A stretch of DNA of 64,000 nucleotides, taken from contig NC_007951.1 of the NCBI RefSeq assembly GCF_000013645.1, forward strand, positions 186,001-250,000, given 5' to 3'. The stretch comes from Paraburkholderia xenovorans LB400. Its GTDB lineage: Bacteria; Pseudomonadota; Gammaproteobacteria; Burkholderiales; Burkholderiaceae. Positions 1-8,079 of this stretch are shown one piece after another. Under the pieces are notes generated by a model. The model saw only the letters and a list, made by a program, of their open reading frames with translations, searched no databases and was not told where the DNA came from. A program made the position numbers and the translations under genes. How positions within the stretch are numbered: the first letter of the stretch is position 1; every line of letters starts with the position of its first letter.

Positions 1-273
1 CAGGTTGCCGCCGGCGAACTGGTGGATCGGGCTGCGCAGGCGGGCATTCGCCTGCTCGCCGGGCGGCAGTTCTCACCGAACGGCGAGGACGTGCAAGGCG
101 TGCGGCTGGGCTACGGCAATCTCGATGAAACCGAAATGGCCTCCGCGCTCGCGCGGCTCGGCCGCGCGGCGCGGCGCGATAGTCGCGCTGGTGCAGGGAG
201 TCGGGCGCAAGGGTTCTACTTTCCATTGCGCCTCGCTCGGCGGTCCATTAGCAAAGCCAGGCAGCTTGCCTGA
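1..273 (+). CDS. C-terminal end of a PLP-dependent aminotransferase-fold protein, possibly MocR-type regulator (partial)
   Basis: The gene enters from the left edge in frame 1, and only about 90 codons remain before TGA at 271-273. The residues GIRLLAGRQFSP followed by GVRLGYGNLDETEMASALARL match the small C-terminal domain of fold-type I PLP enzymes, where a G-x-R-L-x-x-G strand is followed by a final helix. GntR/MocR regulators carry the same domain, so a regulator and a plain aminotransferase cannot be told apart here. The active-site lysine region lies outside the window. The last 30 or so residues are Arg/Ala-rich and look like a poorly conserved tail. The neighbouring chemoreceptor converges on it, and the two stops are only about 45 bp apart. 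Confidence 0.6.
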   Translation, partial: QVAAGELVDRAAQAGIRLLAGRQFSPNGEDVQGVRLGYGNLDETEMASALARLGRAARRDSRAGAGSRAQGFYFPLRLARRSISKARQLA

Positions 274-317
274 TCGCGCCGCCCGTACAAGCTCGGCGCC
301 CGATCAGGAAAGAACGT

Positions 318-2090
318 TCAGAACTGATTCCAGCCGTCATCCGCACCGACCGCTACAGCGGCCGTCGGCCGCGTGGCAACAGGCGCGCAACCAGGCGCAG
401 CACCGGGCGCAGCACCATGCGCGGACATCGCGCGCACGACGCGCCGCACCGGCGCAGCAACAGCCGGTTCGCGCGGCGACTTCTCCTTCTGCAAACGGGC
501 AGCGGAAACAGAAGCCTCCACCGCATCGCCATTCAGAATCTGAAAGAATGCCACGGCCTCATTCAACTGTTCGCCCTGATCTTCCATCGACCGCGAAGCC
601 GCCGCCGCTTCTTCTACCAAAGCGGCATTCTGTTGCGTGACGTTGTCCATCTGCGTAATCGCAAGATTGACCTGCTCGATGCCGCGGCTCTGTTCACTCG
701 ACGCCGCCGCGATCTCCGACATGATGTCCGTCACCCGCGCCACCGCCGTGGTGACTTCGGCCATTGTCCTGCCTGCTTCACCAGCGAGCGCCGAGCCGTC
801 GCGAATCCTGTCCACGGAAGTGGCGATCAGATCCTTGATCTCCTTGGCCGCGCTCGATGAGCGCTGCGCGAGGCTTCTGACTTCGCTCGCGACCACCGCG
901 AAACCGCGGCCCTGTTCGCCGGCGCGCGCGGCTTCGACCGCCGCGTTGAGCGCGAGAATGTTCGTCTGGAACGCAATGCCTTCGATGATGCCCGTGATGT
1001 CCGCGATCTTCGTCGAGCTCTCGCTGATATCGTGCATCGTATTCACGACCTGGCCGACCACCTCGCTGCCTTTCTGCGCGACCGACGAAGCATTCGTGGC
1101 CAGCAGGCTGCCTTGCTGCGCATTGTCGGCATTCTGCTTCACTGTGGAAGTGAGCTCTTCCATACTCGACGCCGTTTCCTCAAGCGAGGCTGCCTGCTGT
1201 TCGGTGCGCTGGCTCAGGTCCATGTTGCCAGCGGCGATCTGGCGCGCCGCGCCGGCGATGCTCGTGCTGCTGTCGCGCACGCGTGCGACGATCGTGGTCA
1301 GCCGTTCGTTCATCTCGCGCAGGGCGCGCAGCAGCCGGCTGGTTTCGTCGCTGCCGCTGACCGCGATGCGCGTGCGCAGATCGCCTTCCGACACGGTGCG
1401 GGCTATGTCGATCGCCTGACGCAACGGGCCGGTCACCGAGCGCGTGATCAGCACGCATGCGCCGATTGCAAGCGCCACCGCAATCAGGCTGATCGCGATC
1501 AGCAGATTGCGCTGGTTCTCGTAATGCATCGCGAATTCGTTGATCAGCTGTTCCTGGCGACCATGCGCGTAGTCGGTATACGCATTGGTCGCGCTAATCA
1601 GCGCGGCGAGCAGCGGCCGGCATTGATCGTCCATCTTGACGATCGCCTCGTCGTGTTTACCGGTCAGCGCGAGATTGACGATGTCGGTGGCGACCGGCCC
1701 GTACAACGCCTCCACCCGATTGATTTCCGCGACGAGGCGGCGCCCCTTCTCCGTCACGTTGCTCGAGGTCGCAATCATGTCGTTGAGCTTCTTCAGATTG
1801 GTGTGCACGTCTTCGTGTGCGCGCAGCACGTCGGCTTTCTCTATTTCGAGGTCCTGAGGTTTGGTGACGAGCACGAGATTGCGCGCGGCGATGGCCCGCC
1901 GATCGACAGCGGTTCGTACCTGCATGACCATGTCCGCGCGTGCGTTGACGCCATGCACGAAGGTGGAAAATCCATCGGTCGAGTCGCCGAGCGACTTCAG
2001 GGCAAGCATGGAAACCGCAACGACGATAAGAGACAGAATGCCGAAGCCGGCAATGAGTTTGGCTTTGATGGTGAGGTGCATCGATGTCAC
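318..2090 (-). CDS. Methyl-accepting chemotaxis protein (transmembrane chemoreceptor)
   Basis: A 590-aa chemoreceptor that would sense a periplasmic ligand and control CheA at the inner membrane. An N-terminal membrane helix (about residues 8-32) is followed by a four-helix-type periplasmic domain to about 195, a second membrane helix (about 195-217) and a HAMP domain (about 218-270). The signalling domain has the hairpin core, with [27 protein letters not shown] split around the tip, and methylation-helix motifs such as [16 protein letters not shown]. The C terminus ends in GWNQF, which fits the xWxxF tether that binds CheR/CheB in some receptors. The start is GTG at 2090, with CTGGAG 9 nt upstream; ATG at 2081 is an alternative. 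No che genes are nearby, so it is an orphan receptor. The ligand cannot be read from the sequence. Confidence 0.93.
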   Translation of the reverse strand: MTSMHLTIKAKLIAGFGILSLIVVAVSMLALKSLGDSTDGFSTFVHGVNARADMVMQVRTAVDRRAIAARNLVLVTKPQDLEIEKADVLRAHEDVHTNLKKLNDMIATSSNVTEKGRRLVAEINRVEALYGPVATDIVNLALTGKHDEAIVKMDDQCRPLLAALISATNAYTDYAHGRQEQLINEFAMHYENQRNLLIAISLIAVALAIGACVLITRSVTGPLRQAIDIARTVSEGDLRTRIAVSGSDETSRLLRALREMNERLTTIVARVRDSSTSIAGAARQIAAGNMDLSQRTEQQAASLEETASSMEELTSTVKQNADNAQQGSLLATNASSVAQKGSEVVGQVVNTMHDISESSTKIADITGIIEGIAFQTNILALNAAVEAARAGEQGRGFAVVASEVRSLAQRSSSAAKEIKDLIATSVDRIRDGSALAGEAGRTMAEVTTAVARVTDIMSEIAAASSEQSRGIEQVNLAITQMDNVTQQNAALVEEAAAASRSMEDQGEQLNEAVAFFQILNGDAVEASVSAARLQKEKSPREPAVAAPVRRVVRAMSAHGAAPGAAPGCAPVATRPTAAVAVGADDGWNQF

Positions 2091-2513
2091 GATTTTTTTC
2101 TCCAGTAACGAAACGTGAATGCGTTCGCAATGGACTCTCAGGTCCGGGCATGGGGGTGTCTATGTGACCGCCGTACATTGCGGCGGCCCTGCGCATCTAC
2201 CTGTTCGTTTCAACGTCGAGCGTCGGCACAAACAGGTGCCCCGTTGATGGAATATCGGTTCGCGACTCCCAAATACTGAGGGTGGGGCGGGTATGTCTCT
2301 ATAAGGTTTGCGAAAGATGAACGAAGAAGGCGCAATTTTGTGCTGAATGAATATATTTGTTCATGCGGAGACAACATCGGGTTACGTTTTCATGTCATGT
2401 TTCGACGCGCGCATAGCGCGGCGCGAACGTGTACATAAACGCTTGAACGCAGTTTTGTTTGTGGCTATGATTGAGCAATCACTCATTTATGGTTCGAGAT
2501 CGAACCGATCTGC
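2091..2513. other. Intergenic region between divergent chemoreceptor and tetR
   Basis: These 420 bp are noticeably more AT-rich than the surrounding genes and hold the promoters of both divergent genes. On the minus strand an ACCGATAT element at about 2252-2259 faintly resembles the -10 of a flagellar sigma-28 promoter, but no good -35 was found, so this is weak. The tetR-proximal part holds the operator-like site at 2471-2487 and a second small inverted repeat, GGTTCG-AGAT-CGAACC, at 2491-2506. No convincing gene was seen. Confidence 0.5.
2471..2487. promoter_or_regulatory. Putative TetR operator, copy 1 (upstream of tetR)
   Basis: TTGAGCAATCACTCATT reads AATGAGTGATTGCTCAA on the minus strand, and its core TGAGTGATTGCTCA is an imperfect palindrome. 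The same sequence, with four extra bases inserted, recurs at 3102-3122 just before the SDR gene, and those are the two promoter-proximal positions of this gene pair. Such sharing is expected for a TetR repressor controlling itself and its neighbour. Binding is inferred. Confidence 0.6.
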
Positions 2514-3086
2514 ATGGCCCGTCCCAAGAGCGAAGACAAACGTAATGCCATTCTTGCTGCTGCGGCGCAGGTCATCGCCGAGCAGGGGCTGGGCGCGCCC
2601 ACCTCGCGCATCGCCAGGGTGGCGGGTGTGGCGGAAGGAACGCTGTTTACGTACTTCGACAATAAAGACGATCTGCTGAACGTCCTGTATCTCGACATCA
2701 AGGGCGAACTGCGGGAGGTAATGATGACGGCTTATCCCAGGCGCGCAGGCGTGCGCGAGCGCGTGCAACACGTGTGGAACCGCTTTGTCGACTGGGGCGT
2801 CGCGCAACCGCACAAGCGCCGCGCTATGGCGCAGCTCGCCGTGTCGGAACGCCTGACCGACCATACGCGCTCGGCAGGCATGCAGTCGTTCGCCGACATC
2901 AACGCGATGATTCAGGCGAGCGTCGCGAGCGGCGCATTGCGGGATCATCCGCCGGCATTCCTGTCGGCGATCATGGGCGCTCTGGCGGAAACGACCATGG
3001 ACTTCATCGCTCGGGAACCGGCTAACGCCGAGCGCTACCGCCAGGCGGGTTTCGACGCGTTCTGGAATGCGATCGCGCGTCATTAA
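2514..3086 (+). CDS. TetR/AcrR family transcriptional regulator
   Basis: A 190-aa one-component regulator. The N-terminal helix-turn-helix (about residues 8-55) is typical, with AILAAAAQVIAEQGLGAPT then RIARVAGVAEGTLFTYFDNK. The remaining helical domain would bind an unknown small ligand and dimerise. The gene lies 56 bp before an SDR gene on the same strand, and near-identical operator-like motifs precede both genes, so it probably represses itself and the SDR. The start at 2514 was chosen because the HTH begins directly after it. The inducer cannot be predicted. Confidence 0.9.
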   Translation: MARPKSEDKRNAILAAAAQVIAEQGLGAPTSRIARVAGVAEGTLFTYFDNKDDLLNVLYLDIKGELREVMMTAYPRRAGVRERVQHVWNRFVDWGVAQPHKRRAMAQLAVSERLTDHTRSAGMQSFADINAMIQASVASGALRDHPPAFLSAIMGALAETTMDFIAREPANAERYRQAGFDAFWNAIARH

Positions 3087-3101
3087 TTTTTTTGTCACGT
3101 T

Positions 3102-3122
3102 AATGAGTGATTACTTGCTCAA
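3102..3122. promoter_or_regulatory. Putative TetR operator, copy 2 (upstream of SDR gene)
   Basis: The sequence is AATGAGTGATT, then ACTT, then GCTCAA. Apart from the four-base ACTT insert it is identical to the reverse complement of the site at 2471-2487. It lies between the tetR stop and the AAGGAG ribosome site of the SDR gene, so the SDR may also have its own promoter in this 56-bp gap. Repressor binding is inferred from the shared motif. Confidence 0.55.
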
Positions 3123-3142
3123 CTAAACTGAAGGAGTGAACG

Positions 3143-4018
3143 ATGGCTAAGGTCTGGCTGGTTACCGGCAGCGCCCGCGGACTCGGGCGGGAAATTGTCG
3201 AAGCAGCATTGCAGGCGGGCGAGCAGGTGATCGCCACGGCGCGCGATCCGCGTCAGTTGGAGGATCTGTTGGCGCGTCATGGCGAACGGATTCGCACGGT
3301 CGCGCTCGACGTCACCGATCCGCAGGCTGCGCGGCAAGCCGTGCAAGCGGCCCTCGACGCGTTCGGCCGGCTGGACGTGGTGGTCAACAATGCGGGTTTC
3401 GGCCATCTGGTGCCGTTCGAGCAAACCTCGGAGGACGATTTCCGCGCGCAGATCGACACCAACTTTTATGGCGTCGTCAACGTGACGCGCGCGGCGTTGC
3501 CGGTGCTGCGGCAGCAGCGGGCGGGGCACATCATCCAGATTTCGTCGGTGGGCGGACGCGTCGGGATCGCGGGCCTGAGCGCGTACCAGGCGGCAAAGTG
3601 GGCGGTGGGCGGCTTCACCGAGGTGCTCCGCCAGGAACTCGCGCCCTTCGGCGTTCACGTCACCGCGCTCGAACCGGGCGGCATGAAAACCGGCTGGGGC
3701 GATCAGGCGGCGGGCGCCACGCCGGAATTGCTGGCGGATTACGTGCCCTCGGTCGGCGCCGTGTCGGATATGCTCTCGCAGTACATCGGCCACGAAGCCA
3801 GCGATCCGGCAAAGGTCGCGCAGGTTGTGCTCAAGCTCGCGTATCACGATGCCTTGCCGGCGCATCTTTTGCTCGGCAGCGATGCGTTGCATTACTGTGG
3901 CGCAGGCGACAAGGCGCGCGCGGCCGACGCGCAAGCGTGGCAGGCCGTCAGCGTGTCGACGGATTTCTCCGCGCCGGCGGCGTTGCCGCCGTTTCCGGCC
4001 GCAGCGGCGAAAGCTTGA
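3143..4018 (+). CDS. SDR family NAD(P)-dependent oxidoreductase
   Basis: A 291-aa classical short-chain dehydrogenase of the cytoplasm. The nucleotide-binding motif is TGSARGLG at the N terminus, NNAGF follows near residue 90, and the catalytic set is ISS then YQAAK (Ser, Tyr, Lys). AAGGAG lies 8 nt before the ATG. The closest general type is the SDR group that acts on varied alcohols and carbonyls; the substrate is unknown. The C-terminal 40 residues are Ala-rich and unlike the compact fold. The gene follows tetR on the same strand and shares its operator-like motif, so it is the likely regulated target, perhaps for detoxifying a carbonyl compound. Confidence 0.9.
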   Translation: MAKVWLVTGSARGLGREIVEAALQAGEQVIATARDPRQLEDLLARHGERIRTVALDVTDPQAARQAVQAALDAFGRLDVVVNNAGFGHLVPFEQTSEDDFRAQIDTNFYGVVNVTRAALPVLRQQRAGHIIQISSVGGRVGIAGLSAYQAAKWAVGGFTEVLRQELAPFGVHVTALEPGGMKTGWGDQAAGATPELLADYVPSVGAVSDMLSQYIGHEASDPAKVAQVVLKLAYHDALPAHLLLGSDALHYCGAGDKARAADAQAWQAVSVSTDFSAPAALPPFPAAAAKA

Positions 4019-4166
4019 GCGCGCTGTCGGGCAGCCGGGTCGGCGCCATTTCATCCACTGCAAGCTGAGGAGGCGTGCAGGACAAGGCGGACGCCGCCCG
4101 CTTGCGGGCGTTATCCGAAGCACTGACTAACGCGCGCTGGCCGGGCGCGCTCATGGAGCATGCATC

Positions 4167-4868
4167 ATGAAGGTTCTGATATTCGGCGCGACCGGCATGG
4201 TCGGACAGGGCGTATTGCGCGAATGCCTGCGCGCGCCCGACGTCGAAGCGGTCCAGACTGTTGGCCGCACTCGCAGCGGGCAGCTCGATCCACGGCTCAC
4301 CGAAGTGATCCAGCCCGACCTGACCGATACTCGCGCGATCGAAGCATCGCTCAAGGGTTTCGATGCGTGCTTCTTCTGCCTGGGCGTGTCGTCGGCGGGG
4401 CTGCGGGAGGCGGAGTATTCGCGCCTGACCTACGACCTGACAATGGCGGTGGCACAAACGCTCGCCCGCCTCAATCCGCAGATGACTTTCGTCTACGTGT
4501 CCGGCTCGGGCACCGACAGCACCGGGCAGGGCCGCAGCATGTGGGCACGCGTCAAGGGGCGCACCGAAAACGCGTTGCGGCGGCTGCCGTTCAAGGGCGT
4601 CTACCTGTTCCGTCCCGGCGTGATCGAACCGCTGAACAGCGCGCGTTCGAAAACCCGCTCGTACCGGCTCTTCTACACGCTGGCGAAGCCCTTCCTGTCG
4701 ACGCTGCGTGCGCTGCTGCCCAACCAGATTCTCAGCACGGAAGACATCGGCCTCGCAATGCTGGCAGTCGCACGCCACGGCGCCGGCAAGGCGGTGCTCG
4801 AGACCGCCGACATCCGTGCATTGAGCCGCTCAGCATCCCGACCCGTCCTCGATCTGCACGCCGGCTAA
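4167..4868 (+). CDS. NAD(P)-binding Rossmann-fold protein, epimerase/HTATIP2-like
   Basis: A 233-aa protein with an N-terminal glycine-rich nucleotide motif, FGATGMVGQG, and an atypical-SDR body including FVYVSGSGTDS. It resembles the small NAD(P)H-binding oxidoreductase group (HTATIP2/YbjT-like) more than sugar epimerases. No classical YxxxK motif is visible where expected. It lies 148 bp downstream of the SDR gene on the same strand, which allows co-transcription under the TetR regulator but does not prove it. Substrate and role are unknown. Confidence 0.75.
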   Translation: MKVLIFGATGMVGQGVLRECLRAPDVEAVQTVGRTRSGQLDPRLTEVIQPDLTDTRAIEASLKGFDACFFCLGVSSAGLREAEYSRLTYDLTMAVAQTLARLNPQMTFVYVSGSGTDSTGQGRSMWARVKGRTENALRRLPFKGVYLFRPGVIEPLNSARSKTRSYRLFYTLAKPFLSTLRALLPNQILSTEDIGLAMLAVARHGAGKAVLETADIRALSRSASRPVLDLHAG

Positions 4869-5015
4869 AAGCGGGCGAGCCTTTGAGGTTCGCCCAAGCC
4901 GGCAAAAAACCCGCCTCGTCGATAATTCCGCGCGTCACAGCGTCTGGTACGCTACCGGTTCACGGTACGCGCCTATCCGGACGCGGCCCTCCTGTTCACG
5001 CGCATTGGTCCGCGC

Positions 5016-6584
5016 ATGCCCGAACGACAAGTCATGGTGACGCGCCGACCGAACATCGTGATTGCGATCAGTATCGTGCTGGCCAGCGCGATACTTGCAA
5101 TCGCCGTGTGGGTGCTGGCGCAGATGCGCGACGACGCGTTGCGGCGCGCCCAGGACTCCGTCTTCAACGTGTCGCTGCTGGTCGAACGCGACGTGTCGCG
5201 TAATCTGGAGATCTACGACCTTTCTTTGCGCGCGGTGCTCGACGGCCTGAAGCAGCCGGGCGTGCTCGACCTGAAGCCGGCTATGCGCCAGATGGTGCTG
5301 TTCGACGGCTCGGCCAGCGCGAAAGACATGGGCTCGATCCTCGTGACCGACGAGGCCGGCAACGTCAGGTTCGACTCACAGGCCACCCCGCCGCGCCAGG
5401 TGAATCTCGCCGACCGCGATTACTTCAAGGTTCAGCGCGACTCTCCCAACGCCGGTCTGTTCATCAGCCACCCGTTCATCCCGAAAGTGGGCGGCAAAGA
5501 CGTGAGCATCGCGCTGAGCCGGCGGATCACGCGGCCGGACGGCGGTTTCGGCGGCGTGGTGGCCGGCACCATGCGCCTTACCTATTTCCACAGTCTGTTC
5601 GCCGGCATGAATCTCGGCGTTGGCGGCTCGATGGCGCTGATGCTGAGCGACGGCACGATGCTGATGCGGCGTCCGTACGACCCGAAAATGATCGGCATCA
5701 ATCTGACCGGCACCGCCAATTACTCGCGCTTCACCGAGCAGCCGAGCGGTGACTTCTTCGGCACGGCGGCGCTCGACGGCGTCGAGCGCTGGTATGCGTT
5801 CCGCCATATCGACATGTATCCGCTGATCCTCGACGTCGCGCTGTCCACGCGTGACATCTACGCGCAATGGCGGCACCGTGCATGGATCATCGGCTCGCTG
5901 ATCGCCGCGCTCGACGTGACGATCATCGCGCTGGCCGTCCTGTTCTCCCAGCAACTGCGGCATCGCCGCGCGGCCGAAGAAGAGTTGCGCGTGCTGGCGT
6001 GCACCGACGGCCTGACCGGCCTCTTCAACCGCCGGACCTATGAGCAGCAGGCGGAAGGAGAGTGGCGCCGCGCGCAGCGCAACGCGCGTCCGTTGTCGAT
6101 GCTGCTGATCGACGTCGACAATTTCAAGGGTTTCAACGACCTGTACGGCCACTCGGCGGGCGACGAAGCGCTGATCGGCGTAGCGCGTTGCATTTCGCAG
6201 AGCGTGCGGCGCCCCGGCGACACGGCGGCGCGCTACGGCGGCGAAGAGTTTGCCGTGCTGCTGCCGGATACCGACGAAGCCGGCGCAACCCGCATTGCCG
6301 GGAAGATCTGCGCCGCGGTTGAAGCGCTGCAGCTTCGCCACGTGGCGAGTTCGCACTGCGTGCTGACGGTGAGCATTGGTGTCGCGACCACGCGAGGCCA
6401 GGCATTTGCCACGAGCCGCGCGCTCGTGGACGCCGCCGACGAGGCCCTTTACGAAGCCAAGGATGCCGGCCGCAATTGCGTGCTGTGCTTTGGCGCGACG
6501 ACCCACGCGACCCACGCGATGCATGCGACGCTGGGCACCACCTCCGTAGCGGGCACGGGCACTAAGAAGCTGTTGCGAAATTAG
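5016..6584 (+). CDS. Membrane diguanylate cyclase with Cache-type sensor; 3' end altered by IS insertion
   Basis: A 522-aa inner-membrane enzyme expected to make c-di-GMP from GTP. One membrane helix at about residues 12-32 is followed by a periplasmic dCache-like domain (about 40-285) and a second helix near 290-312. A GGDEF domain (about 335-490) has the intact signature RYGGEEFAVLL. No RxxD inhibitory site was seen a few residues upstream of GGEEF. ATG at 5034 is an alternative start. An IS5-family element entered codon 517. The present ORF ends KKLLRN, while joining the flanks restores KANNPI with a stop at 7498-7500. The catalytic domain is untouched, so activity is probably kept, but the native transcript end is lost. 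Confidence 0.9.
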   Translation: MPERQVMVTRRPNIVIAISIVLASAILAIAVWVLAQMRDDALRRAQDSVFNVSLLVERDVSRNLEIYDLSLRAVLDGLKQPGVLDLKPAMRQMVLFDGSASAKDMGSILVTDEAGNVRFDSQATPPRQVNLADRDYFKVQRDSPNAGLFISHPFIPKVGGKDVSIALSRRITRPDGGFGGVVAGTMRLTYFHSLFAGMNLGVGGSMALMLSDGTMLMRRPYDPKMIGINLTGTANYSRFTEQPSGDFFGTAALDGVERWYAFRHIDMYPLILDVALSTRDIYAQWRHRAWIIGSLIAALDVTIIALAVLFSQQLRHRRAAEEELRVLACTDGLTGLFNRRTYEQQAEGEWRRAQRNARPLSMLLIDVDNFKGFNDLYGHSAGDEALIGVARCISQSVRRPGDTAARYGGEEFAVLLPDTDEAGATRIAGKICAAVEALQLRHVASSHCVLTVSIGVATTRGQAFATSRALVDAADEALYEAKDAGRNCVLCFGATTHATHAMHATLGTTSVAGTGTKKLLRN

Positions 6585-7045
6585 TTAAACAGAGGCTTTA
6601 GGCGCGTCCAGCAAATTAAGGCGCAAGCCAAAGACAGGAATGCTTCGTGAACATGCGCATAGCGTTCGTAACGAATCTTGAGCCGTCGAAACGAGTGAAG
6701 CCACGCAATCGAACGCTCGACTGGCCAACGTGTTTTGCCGAGCCCACTGCCATGCGGCGCGCCGACTTTTGCGAGTAGTGGCGTGATGCCTCGCTCACGC
6801 AAGCGTTGCCGATGGGGTTCGGAACTGTAGCCCCGGTCGCCCTGAACGATTCGCGGCTTGTGCAAGGGACGACCCCGCTTGCCCCGGATGCGCGGAATGG
6901 CATCGACCAGCGCATCAAGCTGGGTAATGTCGTGCCGGTTCGCCGCGCTCAGGATGACCGCGAGCGGGATGCCTTGCGCGTCGACGATGAGGTGGTGTTT
7001 GCTGCCGAGCTTGCGCCGGTCCGTGGGATTCGGGCCGGTTTTTTT
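6581..7045 (-). CDS. IS5-family transposase, downstream frame (OrfB), joined by -1 frameshift
   Basis: Reading on from GKK at the A7 run, the second frame gives TGPNPTDRRKLGSKHHLIVD, then the Asp of GDRGYSSEPHRQRLRERG and the terminal Glu region KTRWPVERSIAWLHSFRRLK. These are the second D and the E of the DDE transposase, with the typical Y-x2-R-x3-E-x6 helix replaced by VERSIAW. The frame stops at TAA 6581-6583, inside the terminal repeat. Alone it lacks the N-terminal domain, so a fused OrfAB made by frameshifting is the expected active enzyme. Confidence 0.85.
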   Translation of the reverse strand, partial: KKTGPNPTDRRKLGSKHHLIVDAQGIPLAVILSAANRHDITQLDALVDAIPRIRGKRGRPLHKPRIVQGDRGYSSEPHRQRLRERGITPLLAKVGAPHGSGLGKTRWPVERSIAWLHSFRRLKIRYERYAHVHEAFLSLACALICWTRLKPLFN

Positions 7046-7392
7046 CCCGCCAGCACGGCGCGAATCGATGAGCTGTCGACGAGCGCACGCGAGAAATCGA
7101 TTTCGCCACGGCGACGCAGTTCGGCGAGCAACGCTTCGTGAATGTGTTGCCAGACACCTGCCTTTTGCCACGCGACGAGCCGTCGCCAGCAAGCTGTGCC
7201 TGAACCACATCCCATTTCTTGCGGCAGAAGGTTCCACGCAATGCCTGAGCGCAGCACAAACACGATGCCGGTCAGCACCGCTCGGTCGGGTTTCGGTTTG
7301 CGGCCCGCAAACTGGCGATTGCGTGGTGCTCGCGCAGGCAGCAGTGGTTCGATGAGTAACCACAATTCGTCGTCTATCAGTTCTTTAGGCAT
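6949..7392 (-). CDS. IS5-family transposase, upstream frame (OrfA)
   Basis: A 147-aa reading frame starting at ATG 7392 with AGGAAG just upstream. It opens with the DUF4096-like domain seen at the N terminus of many IS5 transposases (ELIDDELWLLIEPLLP, then GRKPKPDRAVLTGIVFVLRSGIAW). The first catalytic Asp region, ALVDSSSIRAV, is near residue 105. The true protein continues by a -1 slip on the A7 run at 7039-7045 into the second frame; the OrfA-only tail after that point is Arg/Ser-rich and not conserved-looking. Confidence 0.88.
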   Translation of the reverse strand: MPKELIDDELWLLIEPLLPARAPRNRQFAGRKPKPDRAVLTGIVFVLRSGIAWNLLPQEMGCGSGTACWRRLVAWQKAGVWQHIHEALLAELRRRGEIDFSRALVDSSSIRAVLAGKKPARIPRTGASSAANTTSSSTRKASRSRSS

Positions 7393-7570
7393 CGCTTCCT
7401 GTCAGGCAAAACAAGACAGAAAGTTAACACCAAGCCGGAAAAGTTAACAGACCCAAAACTTAATTTCGCAACAGCGTCTAAAGCGAACAACCCGATATGA
7501 CACATCGAGCGGAAGTCGTAGCCGCACGCATGAAGGTATCCGCGTTGCATGAACAACGGATCGTGCGGAC

Positions 7571-7605
7571 AAAAAAAACCGCTCACGCAGGGGAAGCGTG
7601 AGCGG
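7571..7605 (-). terminator. Rho-independent terminator for leftward transcription
   Basis: A 10-bp perfect stem, CCGCTCACGC (7579-7588) with GCGTGAGCGG (7596-7605), has a 7-nt loop and is flanked on the left by eight A residues. Read leftward this is a stem followed by U8. No intact leftward gene ends here today, which suggests that the gene it served has been lost. Confidence 0.75.
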
Positions 7606-7768
7606 AAAAGTCGGAGAGTTACAACATCGCATGCGCTTGCTCATGGGGATCAACGCAGCAAGCCAAGTTTAGGTCCTCGCCCACGCTCGACATATCAGAC
7701 GATTCCCAAAAAATTTGTGCTGACTTGCGGCTGCCTCGTTCTTCTGCGATGCGGCCCGCCGCACCAAG

Positions 7769-7810
7769 GGCAATACCGATCTGTCGCAGCGCACCGAACA
7801 GCAGGCGGCC
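7769..7810 (+). pseudogene. Fossil fragment of a methyl-accepting chemotaxis gene
   Basis: The 14 codons read [14 protein letters not shown]. That is the segment after the HAMP domain in Burkholderia-type chemoreceptors; the intact receptor at 318-2090 has [14 protein letters not shown]. The frame continues without chemoreceptor similarity on both sides, and there is no start or signalling core. A long identical stretch by chance is unlikely, so this is a remnant of a deleted receptor gene. The exact ends of the homologous part cannot be fixed by eye. Confidence 0.7.
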
Positions 7811-8079
7811 GTCACGATGTTTTCGCTGGAGGCCCCGCGCGGCCGCCGAGCGCGCGGCCATCGTCACGGAAGCGGCGGAGCGCGCCTGGACCTGCACTGA
7901 GCGCGGGGTTCGCCGTTGCATGCAGCGTGGCTACGCGCTATGCGCCGCGTGGCCACGCCGCGCATTTCCCCGAACTTGCCAGGCCCAATGGCACTCCGTA
8001 CACTCGCGCGTAATTCATGGGCGGCGCCTTGTTCCGGCGCGGCCCACCATAAAAACGCCGAACAGAGGAGAACCCCGTC

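Larger units (their letters stand above)
6566..7478 (-). mobile_element. IS5-family (IS427-type) insertion sequence, complete
   Basis: A 913-bp element. The left end reads GAAGCTGTTGCGAAATTA (6566-6583), and the right end (7461-7478) reads GACGCTGTTGCGAAATTA on the other strand, so the 18-bp inverted repeats differ at one base. TAA at 6563-6565 and at 7479-7481 is the likely target duplication, in line with the short TA-containing duplications of this group. It carries a two-frame transposase on the minus strand. It sits in the last codons of the diguanylate cyclase. Because the ends and duplication are clean, the insertion is probably recent. Confidence 0.9.
7479..8079. other. Intergenic debris between IS element and permease
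   Basis: These 600 bp hold the displaced native 3' end of the diguanylate cyclase (7479-7500, ending in TGA), a strong hairpin with an A-run on its left side (7571-7605), and a fossil piece of a chemoreceptor gene (7769-7810). On the minus strand a 100-codon frame (7619-7921) ends just upstream of the hairpin, as a real gene end would, but it has no recognisable domain and is Arg/Ala-rich at the start. The region reads as remnants of lost genes. The permease promoter should lie in the right-hand part. Confidence 0.55.

Noticed and set aside
2252-2281. Sigma-28 flagellar promoter for the chemoreceptor
   Set aside because: A partial -10-like element (ACCGATAT) exists, but no adequate -35 was found at the right distance.
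2491-2506. tRNA T-arm-like GGTTCGAGATCGAACC
   Set aside because: It is a short inverted repeat with no cloverleaf around it; it is more likely a promoter-region dyad.
7619-7921. A leftward 100-aa protein ending beside a terminator
   Set aside because: The position next to the terminator is suggestive, but the sequence shows no domain and the first half is Arg/Ala-rich; kept only as debris in the intergenic entry.
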